A DNA stretch of 44,322 bases from Oscillospiraceae bacterium (GCA_015068395.1 SVKP01000048.1:1-44322), one strand, 5' to 3'. Shown: positions 15,262 to 25,031, counted from the first letter of the stretch. The notes: generated by a model from the sequence alone, not told the origin. A program made the numbers and translations.

Positions 15262-16404
15262 ATGAGCAATTATCAGGTGATTATTCAACAGAGAGTTGAC
15301 TTTCCGCGCAGGACGCTTTGCGCCGACATCGTTGAGCGCCTGCTGGACGACCCCGGCGTCAGCAAGAAGGGCGAAAATGTCCTGTCCCTCTACTGCACGC
15401 TCTGTGCCTACGCGAGCGTTCTCCTGCCTGATGAGCTTTATGCGAAGTATGACGAACCCGAGCTTCAGCCGGGGGAGAGCATCGTCAACATCGGCGAGCT
15501 GTCAAGCAGGCTCAGATTCTGGATGCGGGACATTGTGTACGACCAGATGGACTTTTTGCAGTCTCTTGGGCTGATCGAGTATGAGATAACCGACGACGGC
15601 GAGGACTTCCGCTTTAGGATCTGCGAGTGGGAGCGACTGAACAACATAAACGGCGCGATTTGCCGTAACGACGGGGAGGATGGCTTCTTTCGGGTATCGG
15701 ATGAGACGCGGGACATGCTTCGCCAGTTTGGAGATTATTCCGAGATGGACATGATGCTGGACCTATGCCTTTCCATTTTCAACGAAAGCAAAGATCTTTC
15801 GAGTCTTTTTGGCGAACCGGACGAAGATGAAGAGCTGTCAGGCCTGTACATGACGCTGCCCGAAACGGTTTCTCTGTCGAGTCTCTCTGAACGCTGGGGA
15901 CGCTCCAAGCTGCATATCCTGCTGGCGCTGAAAAAATTGGAGCGCAAGGGCTACATCTCCACGATTCAGTTTGAACGATTCTACCGGGATTTCTCGATTT
16001 TTGTCGAGGATCCCATTTCCGTGTGGCTGGATATCTGCGGCACGGAGCTGGATCAGGGTTCCCGCCCGATCCGCATGAAGTTCAATATGCCGGGCGTAAA
16101 GGACTTGGATTGCATCATCAGCGAAAACACGGACGTCGTGGGTCAGTGGTCGGTCGACATTGGCGCGCTGAAGGAGTTCGCGTTGAAGCACATCTGCAAG
16201 ATACTCGATGATAACTGCGATGCCTGCATTTGGTGCCCGCAGAGCAAAATCAGGTTCTTACAGCATTATGGGGACACATGGCCCGGTGAGCTTTCTTTTT
16301 CGATGGAGATCGGCTGCCGATCGGACAAGCCCTCCAGCGTTTGGGAGATCTACGTTTGTGAGACCCGCGGAAGGGGGGCGGGCGAAGATGAGGACTTCGA
16401 GTGA
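15262..16404 (+). CDS. Uncharacterised element protein with helix-turn-helix-like segment
   Basis: 380 residues, soluble and acidic. I do not recognise the family. A helix-turn-helix-like segment ('SLSERWGRSKLHILLALKKLERKGYIS') lies near residue 220, and a Cys-containing region ('DDNCDACIWCPQSK') near 325. ATG 15262 is preferred to the track start at 15220 because GGAGG sits 5 nt upstream. It lies 29 bp after repA and overlaps the next gene, so it belongs to the replication/regulation operon of the element. Confidence 0.7.
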   Translation: MSNYQVIIQQRVDFPRRTLCADIVERLLDDPGVSKKGENVLSLYCTLCAYASVLLPDELYAKYDEPELQPGESIVNIGELSSRLRFWMRDIVYDQMDFLQSLGLIEYEITDDGEDFRFRICEWERLNNINGAICRNDGEDGFFRVSDETRDMLRQFGDYSEMDMMLDLCLSIFNESKDLSSLFGEPDEDEELSGLYMTLPETVSLSSLSERWGRSKLHILLALKKLERKGYISTIQFERFYRDFSIFVEDPISVWLDICGTELDQGSRPIRMKFNMPGVKDLDCIISENTDVVGQWSVDIGALKEFALKHICKILDDNCDACIWCPQSKIRFLQHYGDTWPGELSFSMEIGCRSDKPSSVWEIYVCETRGRGAGEDEDFE

Positions 16405-16987
16405 GAAAAAGCCGACGAGCGATCCTCGCTATCACAATACATGGAAGCTGCTCAAAAGGTATCGGGACGTTACATGGAGCATGGAAAGCTCGCTCGCCTA
16501 TCTGAAAAACGAGTTCCAGATGGAGTATGAGTGCAGCGTGGAGGAGTATCTTGAATCACTGTATGTTGCCGGCGCCGATTTGAGAGGGACCAGACTGGAG
16601 GATCATGCGCGGTGTATCGAGCGCAGCAGCAAAATGATCAATTTGCTCAAAACCTCCGTTGATTTGGTACGCACAAGGCACAAAAGGGGCGAAGAATATT
16701 ACTGGATCCTCTACTATACGTATCTTTCGCCGCAGGAATATGTCAATACAGACGAGATCATAGACCAGCTCCGGCCCCATATCCACGACATCAGCGAGAG
16801 GTCATACTTCCGCAAGCGCCAGAAAGCGGTGGAAACGCTCAGTAATGTGCTGTGGGGCTATACGGCAAAGGAAAGCATGGATATTCTGGAGCAGTTCTAC
16901 CCAGACGAGCTGCCGGCTGGAATAAAATCCGGGAAATGTTTGCCTGAGTGTGGGAGAGGAGAAAAATATCTACTATATAGCATATAG
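16388..16987 (+). CDS. Element protein, possible ArpU/RinA-like transcription regulator
   Basis: 199 residues, basic and helical. The C-terminal half 'ERSYFRKRQKAVETLSNVLWG' resembles the sigma-region-4-like helix-turn-helix of phage late activators (ArpU/RinA type), preceded by 'YYWILYYTYLSPQEY', a layout those proteins share. ATG 16388 overlaps the previous gene by 17 bp and follows a GGGGGG box. The track start at 16208 would bury it in the upstream gene. Transcription control of transfer is a reasonable guess only. Confidence 0.55.
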   Translation: MRTSSEKKPTSDPRYHNTWKLLKRYRDVTWSMESSLAYLKNEFQMEYECSVEEYLESLYVAGADLRGTRLEDHARCIERSSKMINLLKTSVDLVRTRHKRGEEYYWILYYTYLSPQEYVNTDEIIDQLRPHIHDISERSYFRKRQKAVETLSNVLWGYTAKESMDILEQFYPDELPAGIKSGKCLPECGRGEKYLLYSI

Positions 16988-16993
16988 CAGTGG

Positions 16994-17029
16994 CCAACGG
17001 CCGCTGGACACAACACCAGCGGCCGTTGG
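16994..17029 (+). terminator. Perfect 14-bp palindromic hairpin
   Basis: CCAACGGCCGCTGG, 8-nt loop ACACAACA, CCAGCGGCCGTTGG. It starts 7 bp after a stop codon, so termination is plausible, but no T-run follows. It could equally be an origin or nick-region hairpin of the element. Confidence 0.4.
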
Positions 17030-17070
17030 GGCCGCAGAATTCACTGCATTGTGCACTGAGAATATGACAA

Positions 17071-17098
17071 TTGCAAAAGTACCAAATTATGGTATAAT
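17071..17098 (+). promoter_or_regulatory. Sigma-70-type promoter
   Basis: TTGCAA, 16-bp spacer, perfect TATAAT in an AT-rich patch upstream of the small ORF at 17161. Confidence 0.55.
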
Positions 17099-17160
17099 GA
17101 AAATACAATGATGCTACTACGCCTGATTATGGAGCGATTCTGAGCGGTGAACCCGAAGCA

Positions 17161-17376
17161 ATGGAAGAAGCGTTCTTATGGGTTTCGGAAAAGCCATTTG
17201 CTCGCGGTCAAGATCTGTTAAAACACCTTTCTGAAAAGAATTTATCATCATTTCAAATGCACAGCAGACATGCACTATCACGTTTCTTTGCCTACCTAGC
17301 ATGGTACTTGCCTGATGATTTGCAATGTGTCGCGCAAGAGAAAAAACGGATTTATTCGCGGCTTGAAGAGATGTGA
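17161..17376 (+). CDS. Small hypothetical protein
   Basis: 71 codons from ATG 17161; the frame is open upstream to 17098 without an ATG, and no ribosome site precedes 17161. The sequence is helical ('SRHALSRFFAYLAWYLPDDLQ') with normal amino-acid use and AT-richer codons than its neighbours. I do not recognise it. It may be a remnant. The 120 bp after it hold only a 27-codon ORF broken by TAG. Confidence 0.35.
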   Translation: MEEAFLWVSEKPFARGQDLLKHLSEKNLSSFQMHSRHALSRFFAYLAWYLPDDLQCVAQEKKRIYSRLEEM

Positions 17377-17498
17377 GAAACAAGAAGAATTCTAGCGAGG
17401 GTGATATGCTAGAGCTTGCGCCCCTTTTGCTTTGCTTTCGCGCATAGCCTTCTGCATATTTTGCGATTATCTCGGCAAACTGCCCATGAGGTGATTCT

Positions 17499-17765
17499 AT
17501 GGCAAAGCAGGGCATGAAGCGTCCGGAGTGGACGCATACGCAGCCCCGTAATCAGGTCGATCCCGTACCCGAGCTGCATGGGAAAGCCAAACACGGGAAA
17601 GAGCGCGCCAATCCAATTATCAGCGGAACCGAAGGCGCAGACATGAAGGTGTTTCACACGGAGCGCCCGATACCTGCGGATGTGTATCCCGTCATTGATA
17701 CGGATTTGGCACGGGACAATCTGGAAAACGATATCCCCGCCGCTGATTTGAATGAACTGCAATAA
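17499..17765 (+). CDS. Small conserved element protein
   Basis: 88 residues, hydrophilic, start ATG 17499 after GAGGTGA. The pattern 'MKRPEWTHTQPRNQ..PVPELHGKAKHGKE.ANPIISGT' and the ending 'DLARDNLENDIPAADL' is typical of a small protein carried by Firmicutes conjugative elements. Function unknown. Confidence 0.65.
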   Translation: MAKQGMKRPEWTHTQPRNQVDPVPELHGKAKHGKERANPIISGTEGADMKVFHTERPIPADVYPVIDTDLARDNLENDIPAADLNELQ

Positions 17766-17768
17766 TGA

Positions 17769-17800
17769 ACACGCCGTCCGGCTTCGGCCGAACGGCGTGT
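17769..17800 (+). terminator. Hairpin terminator between convergent genes
   Basis: ACACGCCGTCCGGC-TTCG-GCCGAACGGCGTGT, 14-bp stem with one mismatch and a stable TTCG tetraloop, directly after the 17499 gene and facing the minus-strand gene at 17809. Short T-tract only. Confidence 0.6.
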
Positions 17801-17808
17801 TGACATCT

Positions 17809-18042
17809 TTAACAGCAGCACCCTCTGGAAATATCGGTTGCACTGATCTGAGGCGGAAGGCTCATGGTCATGATGCCGCTATACCGGATGCAGATTTGAT
17901 CTCCGACTTGAAAACGGCAGGCGTCCGGCGTATGCACCAGCACTTCTTGCCGGTTACAGCAGTCACAGACCAGCAAATCGCAGTCGCGGACTTGAAGCAC
18001 GCGCGCTTTCATGGATACAGATTCCATCGTAGCAGATTCCAT
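17809..18042 (-). CDS. Small cysteine-rich protein, partner of the vWA gene
   Basis: 77 residues with a beta-barrel-like core and Cys pairs: 'LQVRDCDLLVCDCCNRQEVLVHT', 'VGDQICIRYSGIMTMSLPPQIS', ending in CCC. This compact family is common in Clostridia next to other small genes; its function is unknown to me. ATG 18042 is used because GAGGAGGG lies 7 nt upstream; the track start at 18072 precedes that box. It follows the vWA gene on the same strand with 104 bp between them. Confidence 0.6.
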   Translation of the reverse strand: MESATMESVSMKARVLQVRDCDLLVCDCCNRQEVLVHTPDACRFQVGDQICIRYSGIMTMSLPPQISATDISRGCCC

Positions 18043-18146
18043 AGAGATCCCTCCTCTCTGCTCTCTGCTCATTTGGCAAGAGCCACGCTCCGCTTTGCGA
18101 GACGTGGCTCTTGCGTCCTTTATGCCATGTGCGGCAAATCAGCGGC

Positions 18147-19520
18147 TTACTGCACCGGATTACAGCATTCGAAGCCGTTGTCGATATAGTTGGAGATAAA
18201 ACGCGCCTTGAAGTTCCGCGTGTTGCACATAGCGTCTGCCGCGCCGGAGACGTCCAGACTCTCCGGGAGAACGAAGTTGATGCAGCGAACGTTCACGTTC
18301 TTGCAGGCGGGGCCGGTGTGCGCGGGGATGACCATGGTCTTCATGCCGCGCTTGTACTCGACGCCCTGATCGTCCACCTCGGTGAGGATCGCCGCAAGAG
18401 CGACCCGCCGGTTGGGACAGACGTTTTGCAGTGTGCAGCTCAGCTGCAAAACGCAGCCGAGGGAATCCATGACGACATTCCCGGCATCCACTTCCACCGT
18501 GTCCTCGCAGCCGCCGACTGTAAGCTCCACGGGCTCCGGGCAGCTCTCGGGGATCACGATGACGTCGCACTCCACATCCAGCTCCGGAGAGGGGAATGTC
18601 ACCTCGTTGCCCTCGTTGTCGCTGTAGGAGATGGACTCGTTCACCGCGACCGTGCCGGAGCAGGGGCCGACGTGCTCGACGTTGAACTCCAGCACCGCGC
18701 CTTCGCTCTGCGTGGCGCCCAGCTCATCGATCTGCCACTGCACCGTGGTATCGTTGAGTTGATTGGCCGATCCCTTGGTCGGCATGACCACGGAGGTGAT
18801 GCGGAAGCAGGGCGACACCGTATCGGTGATCACGACGTTCGTCGCGCCGGGCTTGGAAATGTTTCTGGCGAGGTCGGCAAACAGATCCTCCAGCTCCGCT
18901 TCGTCCGGCGTGATCGCCACATAGGCGGAGGCTGGCTTGGAAGCCCAGTCCTCCAGCGCGGAGACGTCCACGCCGCCTGTGCCGTTCAAACCGATGGCGT
19001 AGATGACCACACCCTCGGCTCTTGCCGCAGCGGCGATGGGACTGGGGTTGGGGCCGATGGTGGTGTTGCCGTCGGTGAACATCACCATGACGCGCGCGTT
19101 GGTCGAAGGCCCTTCCAGCAGCTCGGACGCCTTGGTAAAGGCGTCGGCATGGTTGGTGTTGCCGCCTGCGGTCAGGTCGTCCACCGCCGCTTTCAGGTCG
19201 CTCACTGAGGTGATCAACTGCGTGTCCTGCGTGGAGGTACTGGCAAAGCTGACGATACCGATGCGGCTTCCGGAACCGATCTGGCCGTCGTGGGCGCTGT
19301 CGGTCGCTTCATCAATAATGTCGATGAACGCCTTTGCGCCGGCCTTCAGGCTTGCCAGCGCACTTCCCTCCATACTCCCGGAGCGATCCAGAACCAGGAC
19401 GATATCGGTGGGATTGGTCAAAATATCGGGGGCCGCCGTCAAAGACAGCCTCACCTAAAAAGAGCCGTTGCAATCAATGCGCGTTGCGCTGAGCTCTTTG
19501 TTGGAACTGATAATTCCCAT
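18147..19520 (-). CDS. von Willebrand factor A domain protein with in-frame TAG at codon 22
   Basis: Natural start is ATG 19520 (MGIISSNKELSATRIDCNGSF) preceded by GGGAGG, but the 22nd codon is TAG (19457-19455), then the same frame continues from GTG 19454 for 435 residues. The long part has a vWA domain (about 12-200) with an intact metal site 'LDRSGSM' and 'FTDGNTT'. A DUF11-like beta domain ('VVITDTVSPCFRITSV') and a Cys-rich C-terminal domain ('CPNRRVALAAILTEVDDQG') follow. No signal peptide. vWA proteins bind partners through a metal-dependent site. The TAG may be a nonsense mutation (CAG to TAG is one step), an error, or bypassed by GTG initiation, which lacks a ribosome site. Confidence 0.75.
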
Positions 19521-19533
19521 TAGGCATTTCCTC

Positions 19534-19562
19534 CCTGAGCCCCGTTGTCACGAGGGCTCAGG
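19534..19562 (-). promoter_or_regulatory. Hairpin in the vWA leader
   Basis: CCTGAGCCC / GGGCTCAGG, perfect 9-bp stem with 11-nt loop, next to the ribosome site of the vWA gene. It could modulate translation or end the yyaL transcript. Confidence 0.4.
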
Positions 19563-19618
19563 ACATTGTATGCCGGAAAGGGGACGGGTGGCACACTGGT
19601 GCGACTGGCCCCGGCCAC

Positions 19619-21595
<1,977 letters not shown>

Positions 21596-21667
21596 TCATA
21601 TCACCACACATATTTTTGCGCCCATCTGGGGAAATATGCAAGAAGAATCTTGTTGTGGGAGGCTGTG

Positions 21668-23098
21668 ATGGAATCAGTTTGGTCAAAGGCCTGTGCCATT
21701 CCGCCGCGCGACGCGCTGCACGGAAACGCGGAAACGGAGGTCGCGGTGATCGGCGCGGGCATGGCGGGCATCCTGACTGCCGCCGCGCTGCAAAAGGCGG
21801 GCAAGCAGGTCGTCGTATTGGAGGCGAACCGGATCGGAAGCGGACAGACCCGCAATACGACGGCGAAAATCACCGCGCAGCACGCTCTGTTTGCGCGAAA
21901 GCTCATTGCGGCGCTGGGCGTGGACAGGGCGAAACAGTACGCCGCCGCCAACCTTGCCGCGGTGGAAGCCTATCGGGAGCTGATCCGCTCGGAGGGCATC
22001 GACTGCGACTTTGTGGAGACAAGCGCCCATGTCTACGGCGACGATGTGAGGCGCCTTGAACAGGAAGCGGAGGCAGAGAAACGGCTGGGGCTTCCGGCAT
22101 CGTTTATCCGCGAGCCGGACGTCCCCGGCGGCGTGGCGGGCGCGGTGCGCGTGGAGCGGCAGGCACAGTTCCATCCGCTCAAGTTTTTGAAGGCGCTTTC
22201 CGAACCATTGACGGTCTACGAAAACACGCCGGTGCGCCGCGTCACGGGCCACAAGCTGTTTACCGCGAACGGAACGGTGCGGACGGAGTGGGTCGTATTT
22301 GCCTGCCACTATCCGTTTGTCAATTTTCCGGGGCTGTACTTTGCGCGCATGCATCAGGAGCGCTCCTATGTGCTGGCGCTGGAAAACGCGGTGTGCCCGG
22401 ACGGCATGTGGATCGGCGCGGGCAGCGGCGGGTATTCCTTCCGCAAATACGGCGACCTGCTTCTGCTGGGCGGCGGGGGACACCGTACGGGCGAAAACCG
22501 TGAGGGTGGGCGCTACGAGGAACTCCGCGCTCGGGCGGCGGAGTGGTTTCCGGGCAGCCGCGAGGTTGCGCACTGGTCGGCGCAGGACTGTATAGCGGCG
22601 GACGGCGCGCCCTATATCGGGCAGTACGCGAAAAGCCGGCCGCACTGGTACGTGGCGACCGGCTTTGGAAAGTGGGGCATGACGGGTTCAATGGTCTCCG
22701 CCATGCTGCTGTGCGATATGATCTGCGGCAGGGAAAACCCGTATGCCGAGGCATTTGCGCCCGGCCGGTTTGACACGGAGACGGCGCGCGGCGTCGCCGG
22801 AGAGAGCGGACACGCAATCAAGGGCTTGACGAAGCAGCTTTTTCAAATTCCCGCCGTCCAGGAGGCAAGACTGCCGCGTGGACACGGCGGCATTGTGTTT
22901 TTGCATGGGAAGAAAGCCGGCGTTTACAAGGATGAGGACGGTGCCGTCCACGCCGTGGATATCCGCTGTCCGCATTTGGGCTGCCAGTTGGAGTGGAACC
23001 CGGACGAGAAGAGCTGGGACTGCCCGTGCCACGGTTCGCGGTTCGATTTCCGCGGCAAACTGATCTCCGGCCCGGCGCAGAACAACATCAAAGGATAA
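21668..23098 (+). CDS. FAD-dependent oxidoreductase with C-terminal Rieske [2Fe-2S] domain
   Basis: 476 residues. The N-terminal DAO-type FAD domain shows the dinucleotide motif 'VAVIGAGMAGILTAAAL', 'VVVLEANRIGSGQTRNTTAKI' and a late 'GFGKWGMTGSM' FAD contact. Residues about 400-476 form a Rieske domain with both cluster ligand boxes, 'CPHLGC' and 'CPCHGSRFD'. Such fusions are thought to pass electrons from an amine or other donor through FAD to the iron-sulfur centre; the substrate is unknown. ATG 21668 follows GGGAGG; the track start at 21257 runs back into the divergent yyaL gene. It is followed 64 bp later by the SOD gene, suggesting a redox-stress unit. Confidence 0.9.
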   Translation: MESVWSKACAIPPRDALHGNAETEVAVIGAGMAGILTAAALQKAGKQVVVLEANRIGSGQTRNTTAKITAQHALFARKLIAALGVDRAKQYAAANLAAVEAYRELIRSEGIDCDFVETSAHVYGDDVRRLEQEAEAEKRLGLPASFIREPDVPGGVAGAVRVERQAQFHPLKFLKALSEPLTVYENTPVRRVTGHKLFTANGTVRTEWVVFACHYPFVNFPGLYFARMHQERSYVLALENAVCPDGMWIGAGSGGYSFRKYGDLLLLGGGGHRTGENREGGRYEELRARAAEWFPGSREVAHWSAQDCIAADGAPYIGQYAKSRPHWYVATGFGKWGMTGSMVSAMLLCDMICGRENPYAEAFAPGRFDTETARGVAGESGHAIKGLTKQLFQIPAVQEARLPRGHGGIVFLHGKKAGVYKDEDGAVHAVDIRCPHLGCQLEWNPDEKSWDCPCHGSRFDFRGKLISGPAQNNIKG

Positions 23099-23162
23099 CA
23101 GCGAACCGGCCGCGGCAAAAACGCATATCCTGCAAGGAGAACAAAACAAGGAGTTGAGCCTG

Positions 23163-23657
23163 ATGCAGGGTAATCATCGGTTTGCGGGATATGTCTCGGT
23201 GCTTCAAAGAAGGCCGAACGCCTGGGCGATCATGGAGGGGAGTGCCGGGTATCCCGGCATTTCCGGTATTGTACGCTTTTACCAGACCAGATCCGGCGTT
23301 CTGGTGGCCGCCGAAGTATCCGGCCTGCCCGCAGGGGCGGAACCGTGCGGGGAGAAGGTTTTTGGCTTTCACATCCACAGCGGCGAGGAATGTGCGGGCG
23401 ACGCAGCAGATCCCTTTGCCGCCGCGCTGGGCCACTACGATCCAGACGGTTGCCCGCACCCGGAGCACGCGGGCGATATGCCGCCGCTTTTTTCAAACTG
23501 CGGATACGCGTTCCAGGTATTTCTGACAGACCGCTTCTCCGTGCGCGAGATCGTCGGCAGAACGGTCATCATCCATTCCGCGCCGGACGACTTTACCTCA
23601 CAGCCGTCGGGAAACGCGGGAAAGAAGATCGCCTGCGGACGGATCAGAACGCGCTGA
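23163..23657 (+). CDS. sodC: Copper/zinc superoxide dismutase family protein
   Basis: 164 residues. Copper ligands appear in 'GFHIHSG', 'GHYDP' and 'VIIHSAPDDF'; zinc ligands in 'PHPEHAGDMP'; and the disulfide Cys pair in 'EEC' and 'IACG'. The enzyme would convert superoxide to peroxide and oxygen. Two oddities: there is no signal peptide, so the product seems cytosolic, and the usual active-site Arg near the C-terminus (AGARIACG) is Lys (AGKKIACG), which may lower activity. ATG 23163 sits 8 nt after AAGGAG; the TTG at 23154 abuts the box. It is convergent with the DUF421 gene, with a 3-bp gap. Confidence 0.88.
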   Translation: MQGNHRFAGYVSVLQRRPNAWAIMEGSAGYPGISGIVRFYQTRSGVLVAAEVSGLPAGAEPCGEKVFGFHIHSGEECAGDAADPFAAALGHYDPDGCPHPEHAGDMPPLFSNCGYAFQVFLTDRFSVREIVGRTVIIHSAPDDFTSQPSGNAGKKIACGRIRTR

Positions 23658-23660
23658 CGC

Positions 23661-24338
23661 TTATTTGCCTTCAAACAGAGTTAGGTTGTTGTTTTCATCG
23701 CAGACGCCGAGGAAAATCTCCTTCGCGCTGTGAAAGCCCTGCGCGTCCAGTTGCTTTTGCAGCCATTTTTCCTCAAGCCCCCTCCGCTTGAGGTTTTCCG
23801 CCAGAATCCTTCCGTCCATGATGATCTCGGTGCAGATATGCTCCTGCGTCGGCGTCAAGCCGAGATCGGCGGGATTTGCAGGGCGCTTGCCGCTGACCGG
23901 GAGCACGGAGAGCTTGCCGTTATATTCAAAGACGGCGGTCTGAATGTCGTTCAGGTCAAAGTAGCCAAGCTGACGGCACAGCATCATGAACTCGCTGAGG
24001 TCGAGCTTGGCCTTTTTCATATTTTCGCGGTACAGCTTGCCGCTGTCCATCAAAATGGTGGGCGTGCCGTTGATATACTTCCGGCTCTTGGGCAGCCTGC
24101 TTGTGACCAGACTGAGAATGATTGCGACGACGCCGTAGACGGCCATGGCGATCAGCGGCTTCCACGGGGTTTCCAGCTCCGTCGCGAGCTCCGACGCAAT
24201 GGAACCGATGGTGATGCCCGAAATATAGTCGAAAAAGTCAAGCTGCGCGACCTGCTTGTGTCCCATGAGCTTTGCGATCACAAACAGGGCGGCCGCGGAC
24301 AGCAGCGCCGTCAGGACAACTTGAAGGAACTCCATCAT
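23661..24338 (-). CDS. DUF421 (YetF family) membrane protein
   Basis: 226 residues: three hydrophobic helices at the N-terminus, then a cytosolic YetF-type alpha/beta domain ('DYISGITIGSIASELATE', 'NGTPTILMDSGKLYRENMKKAKLDLSEFMMLCRQLGYFDLNDI', 'AVFEYNGKLSVLP'). These are the standard DUF421 hallmarks. Homologues in Bacillus are linked to sporulation and envelope functions, without a defined activity. ATG 24338 follows CCGGAG; the track start at 24374 has no box. It appears to be cargo in the element. Confidence 0.88.
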   Translation of the reverse strand: MMEFLQVVLTALLSAAALFVIAKLMGHKQVAQLDFFDYISGITIGSIASELATELETPWKPLIAMAVYGVVAIILSLVTSRLPKSRKYINGTPTILMDSGKLYRENMKKAKLDLSEFMMLCRQLGYFDLNDIQTAVFEYNGKLSVLPVSGKRPANPADLGLTPTQEHICTEIIMDGRILAENLKRRGLEEKWLQKQLDAQGFHSAKEIFLGVCDENNNLTLFEGK

Positions 24339-24360
24339 TTGTCTCCGGTATAGTTTTGTG

Positions 24361-24807
24361 TTAGTGTATCCCAAAGGCGCGGGAGATAGTCAGTTGTTTT
24401 CGCAAATGGATCGCTGCGTTGCAATTGTGATGATTGTATCGCCCAACTGTGTCAGGATCACACCCAACAAATTCAGCTGATCCACGCTCAGCTTGCAGGC
24501 AATCGCGTTCGCCAGGGCGGTGATGGTTGTTGTCAACTCCAGCGGGTTCATATCGGTATCCCTCCTCTTCATTGTATGCGCCGCACATGAATCTGGCAAA
24601 ACGCACGGAAAGAGATTCCGAATCATCATCGAATGGCAAATCAATAACTTGAACCTCATAATTCTCGGCGATTAATGCTGAGGCATCTTGATAAAAGCTC
24701 TGAAAGCACATCTTACGTGAAAAGGCGCGGTATGCTTGAAACGCCATTTTGTACAAGATATTCTTCTCGTCATCCGTAAGTCGAAATTGGACTGCTTTTT
24801 TGCCCAT
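24361..24807 (-). CDS. Ribbon-helix-helix-like element protein
   Basis: 148 codons from ATG 24807 (MGKKAVQFRLTDDEKNIL). The first 25 residues have the strand-then-helix pattern of ribbon-helix-helix DNA-binding or MobC-like accessory proteins, and the next 65 are helical and acidic. The last 55 codons overlap the whole DUF6774-like gene in another frame and look incidental, so the frame may run on past a lost stop. Four 11-bp direct repeats end exactly at the start codon, suggesting autoregulation or binding by this product; no normal ribosome site is present. Its promoter could be TTGGAT-17-TATCTT on the minus strand near 24880-24910. Confidence 0.45.
   Translation of the reverse strand: MGKKAVQFRLTDDEKNILYKMAFQAYRAFSRKMCFQSFYQDASALIAENYEVQVIDLPFDDDSESLSVRFARFMCGAYNEEEGYRYEPAGVDNNHHRPGERDCLQAERGSAEFVGCDPDTVGRYNHHNCNAAIHLRKQLTISRAFGIH
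24390..24551 (-). CDS. Small element protein, DUF6774-like
   Basis: 53 residues, 'MNPLELTTTITALANAIACKLS' then 'LNLLGVILTQLGDTIITIA'. This layout of two short amphipathic helices is that of a small family frequently found next to conjugation genes (DUF6774 by my recollection). ATG 24551 follows GAGGAGGG with good spacing. It is nested in another frame inside the RHH-like ORF. Function unknown. Confidence 0.6.
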   Translation of the reverse strand: MNPLELTTTITALANAIACKLSVDQLNLLGVILTQLGDTIITIATQRSICENN

Positions 24808-24851
24808 GGCAGGAAATTGGCAGAGAATTGGCAGGAAATTGGCAGGGTTTT
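24808..24851 (+). repeat. Four tandem 11-bp direct repeats (iteron-like)
   Basis: GGCAGGAAATT, GGCAGAGAATT, GGCAGGAAATT, GGCAGGGTTTT without gaps. The 11-bp period is about one helical turn, so a protein could bind along one face. The block lies between the start codon of the RHH-like gene and the -35 box of the rightward promoter. Confidence 0.75.
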
Positions 24852-24856
24852 GCCAT

Positions 24857-24885
24857 TGCAATAGGGGGGCGGCTGTGTTAAGATA
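24857..24885 (+). promoter_or_regulatory. Candidate promoter of the transfer operon
   Basis: TTGCAA, exactly 17 bp, TAAGAT, reading toward the type IV secretion genes. Its -35 box begins 5 bp after the 11-bp repeats. Confidence 0.5.
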
Positions 24886-24888
24886 AGC

Positions 24889-25029
24889 ATGCTCAAAACT
24901 GTATCCAAAATCAAATACGACCGTGACGGGACGCCAGCCGGCGTCCTTTTTTCTTTGCCACGGGTTGAAAAGGCGCTCGCTCCGAGCGCTTTTTTCGTGT
25001 TTGGAACAATGAAAAGGAGGTCATTCTAA
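24889..25029 (+). CDS. Possible leader peptide ORF spanning two terminators
   Basis: 46 sense codons from ATG 24889 (MLKTVSKIKYDRDG..) through both terminator hairpins to TAA 25027-25029, 2 bp before the TTG start of the first transfer gene. No good ribosome site lies in front, and the predicted transcription start is at or just after the ATG, so translation is doubtful. If translated, a ribosome would cover the hairpins. Confidence 0.25.
   Translation: MLKTVSKIKYDRDGTPAGVLFSLPRVEKALAPSAFFVFGTMKRRSF
24929..24952 (+). terminator. Intrinsic terminator 1 upstream of the transfer operon
   Basis: GGACGCC-AGCC-GGCGTCC, perfect 7-bp stem followed by TTTTTT. Confidence 0.8.
24973..24995 (+). terminator. 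Intrinsic terminator 2 upstream of the transfer operon
   Basis: GCGCTCG-CTC-CGAGCGC, perfect 7-bp stem followed by TTTTTT, only 20 bp after terminator 1. No promoter is visible between it and the first transfer gene at 25032. Confidence 0.8.
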
Positions 25030-25031
25030 GT

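Noticed and set aside
17117-17515. 132-codon minus-strand ORF
   Set aside because: Covers a promoter-bearing region and the start of the 17499 gene, no ribosome site; treated as chance.
18111-19208. 365-codon plus-strand ORF opposite the vWA gene
   Set aside because: His/Asp/Arg-rich mirror of the vWA frame, which carries the MIDAS motif.
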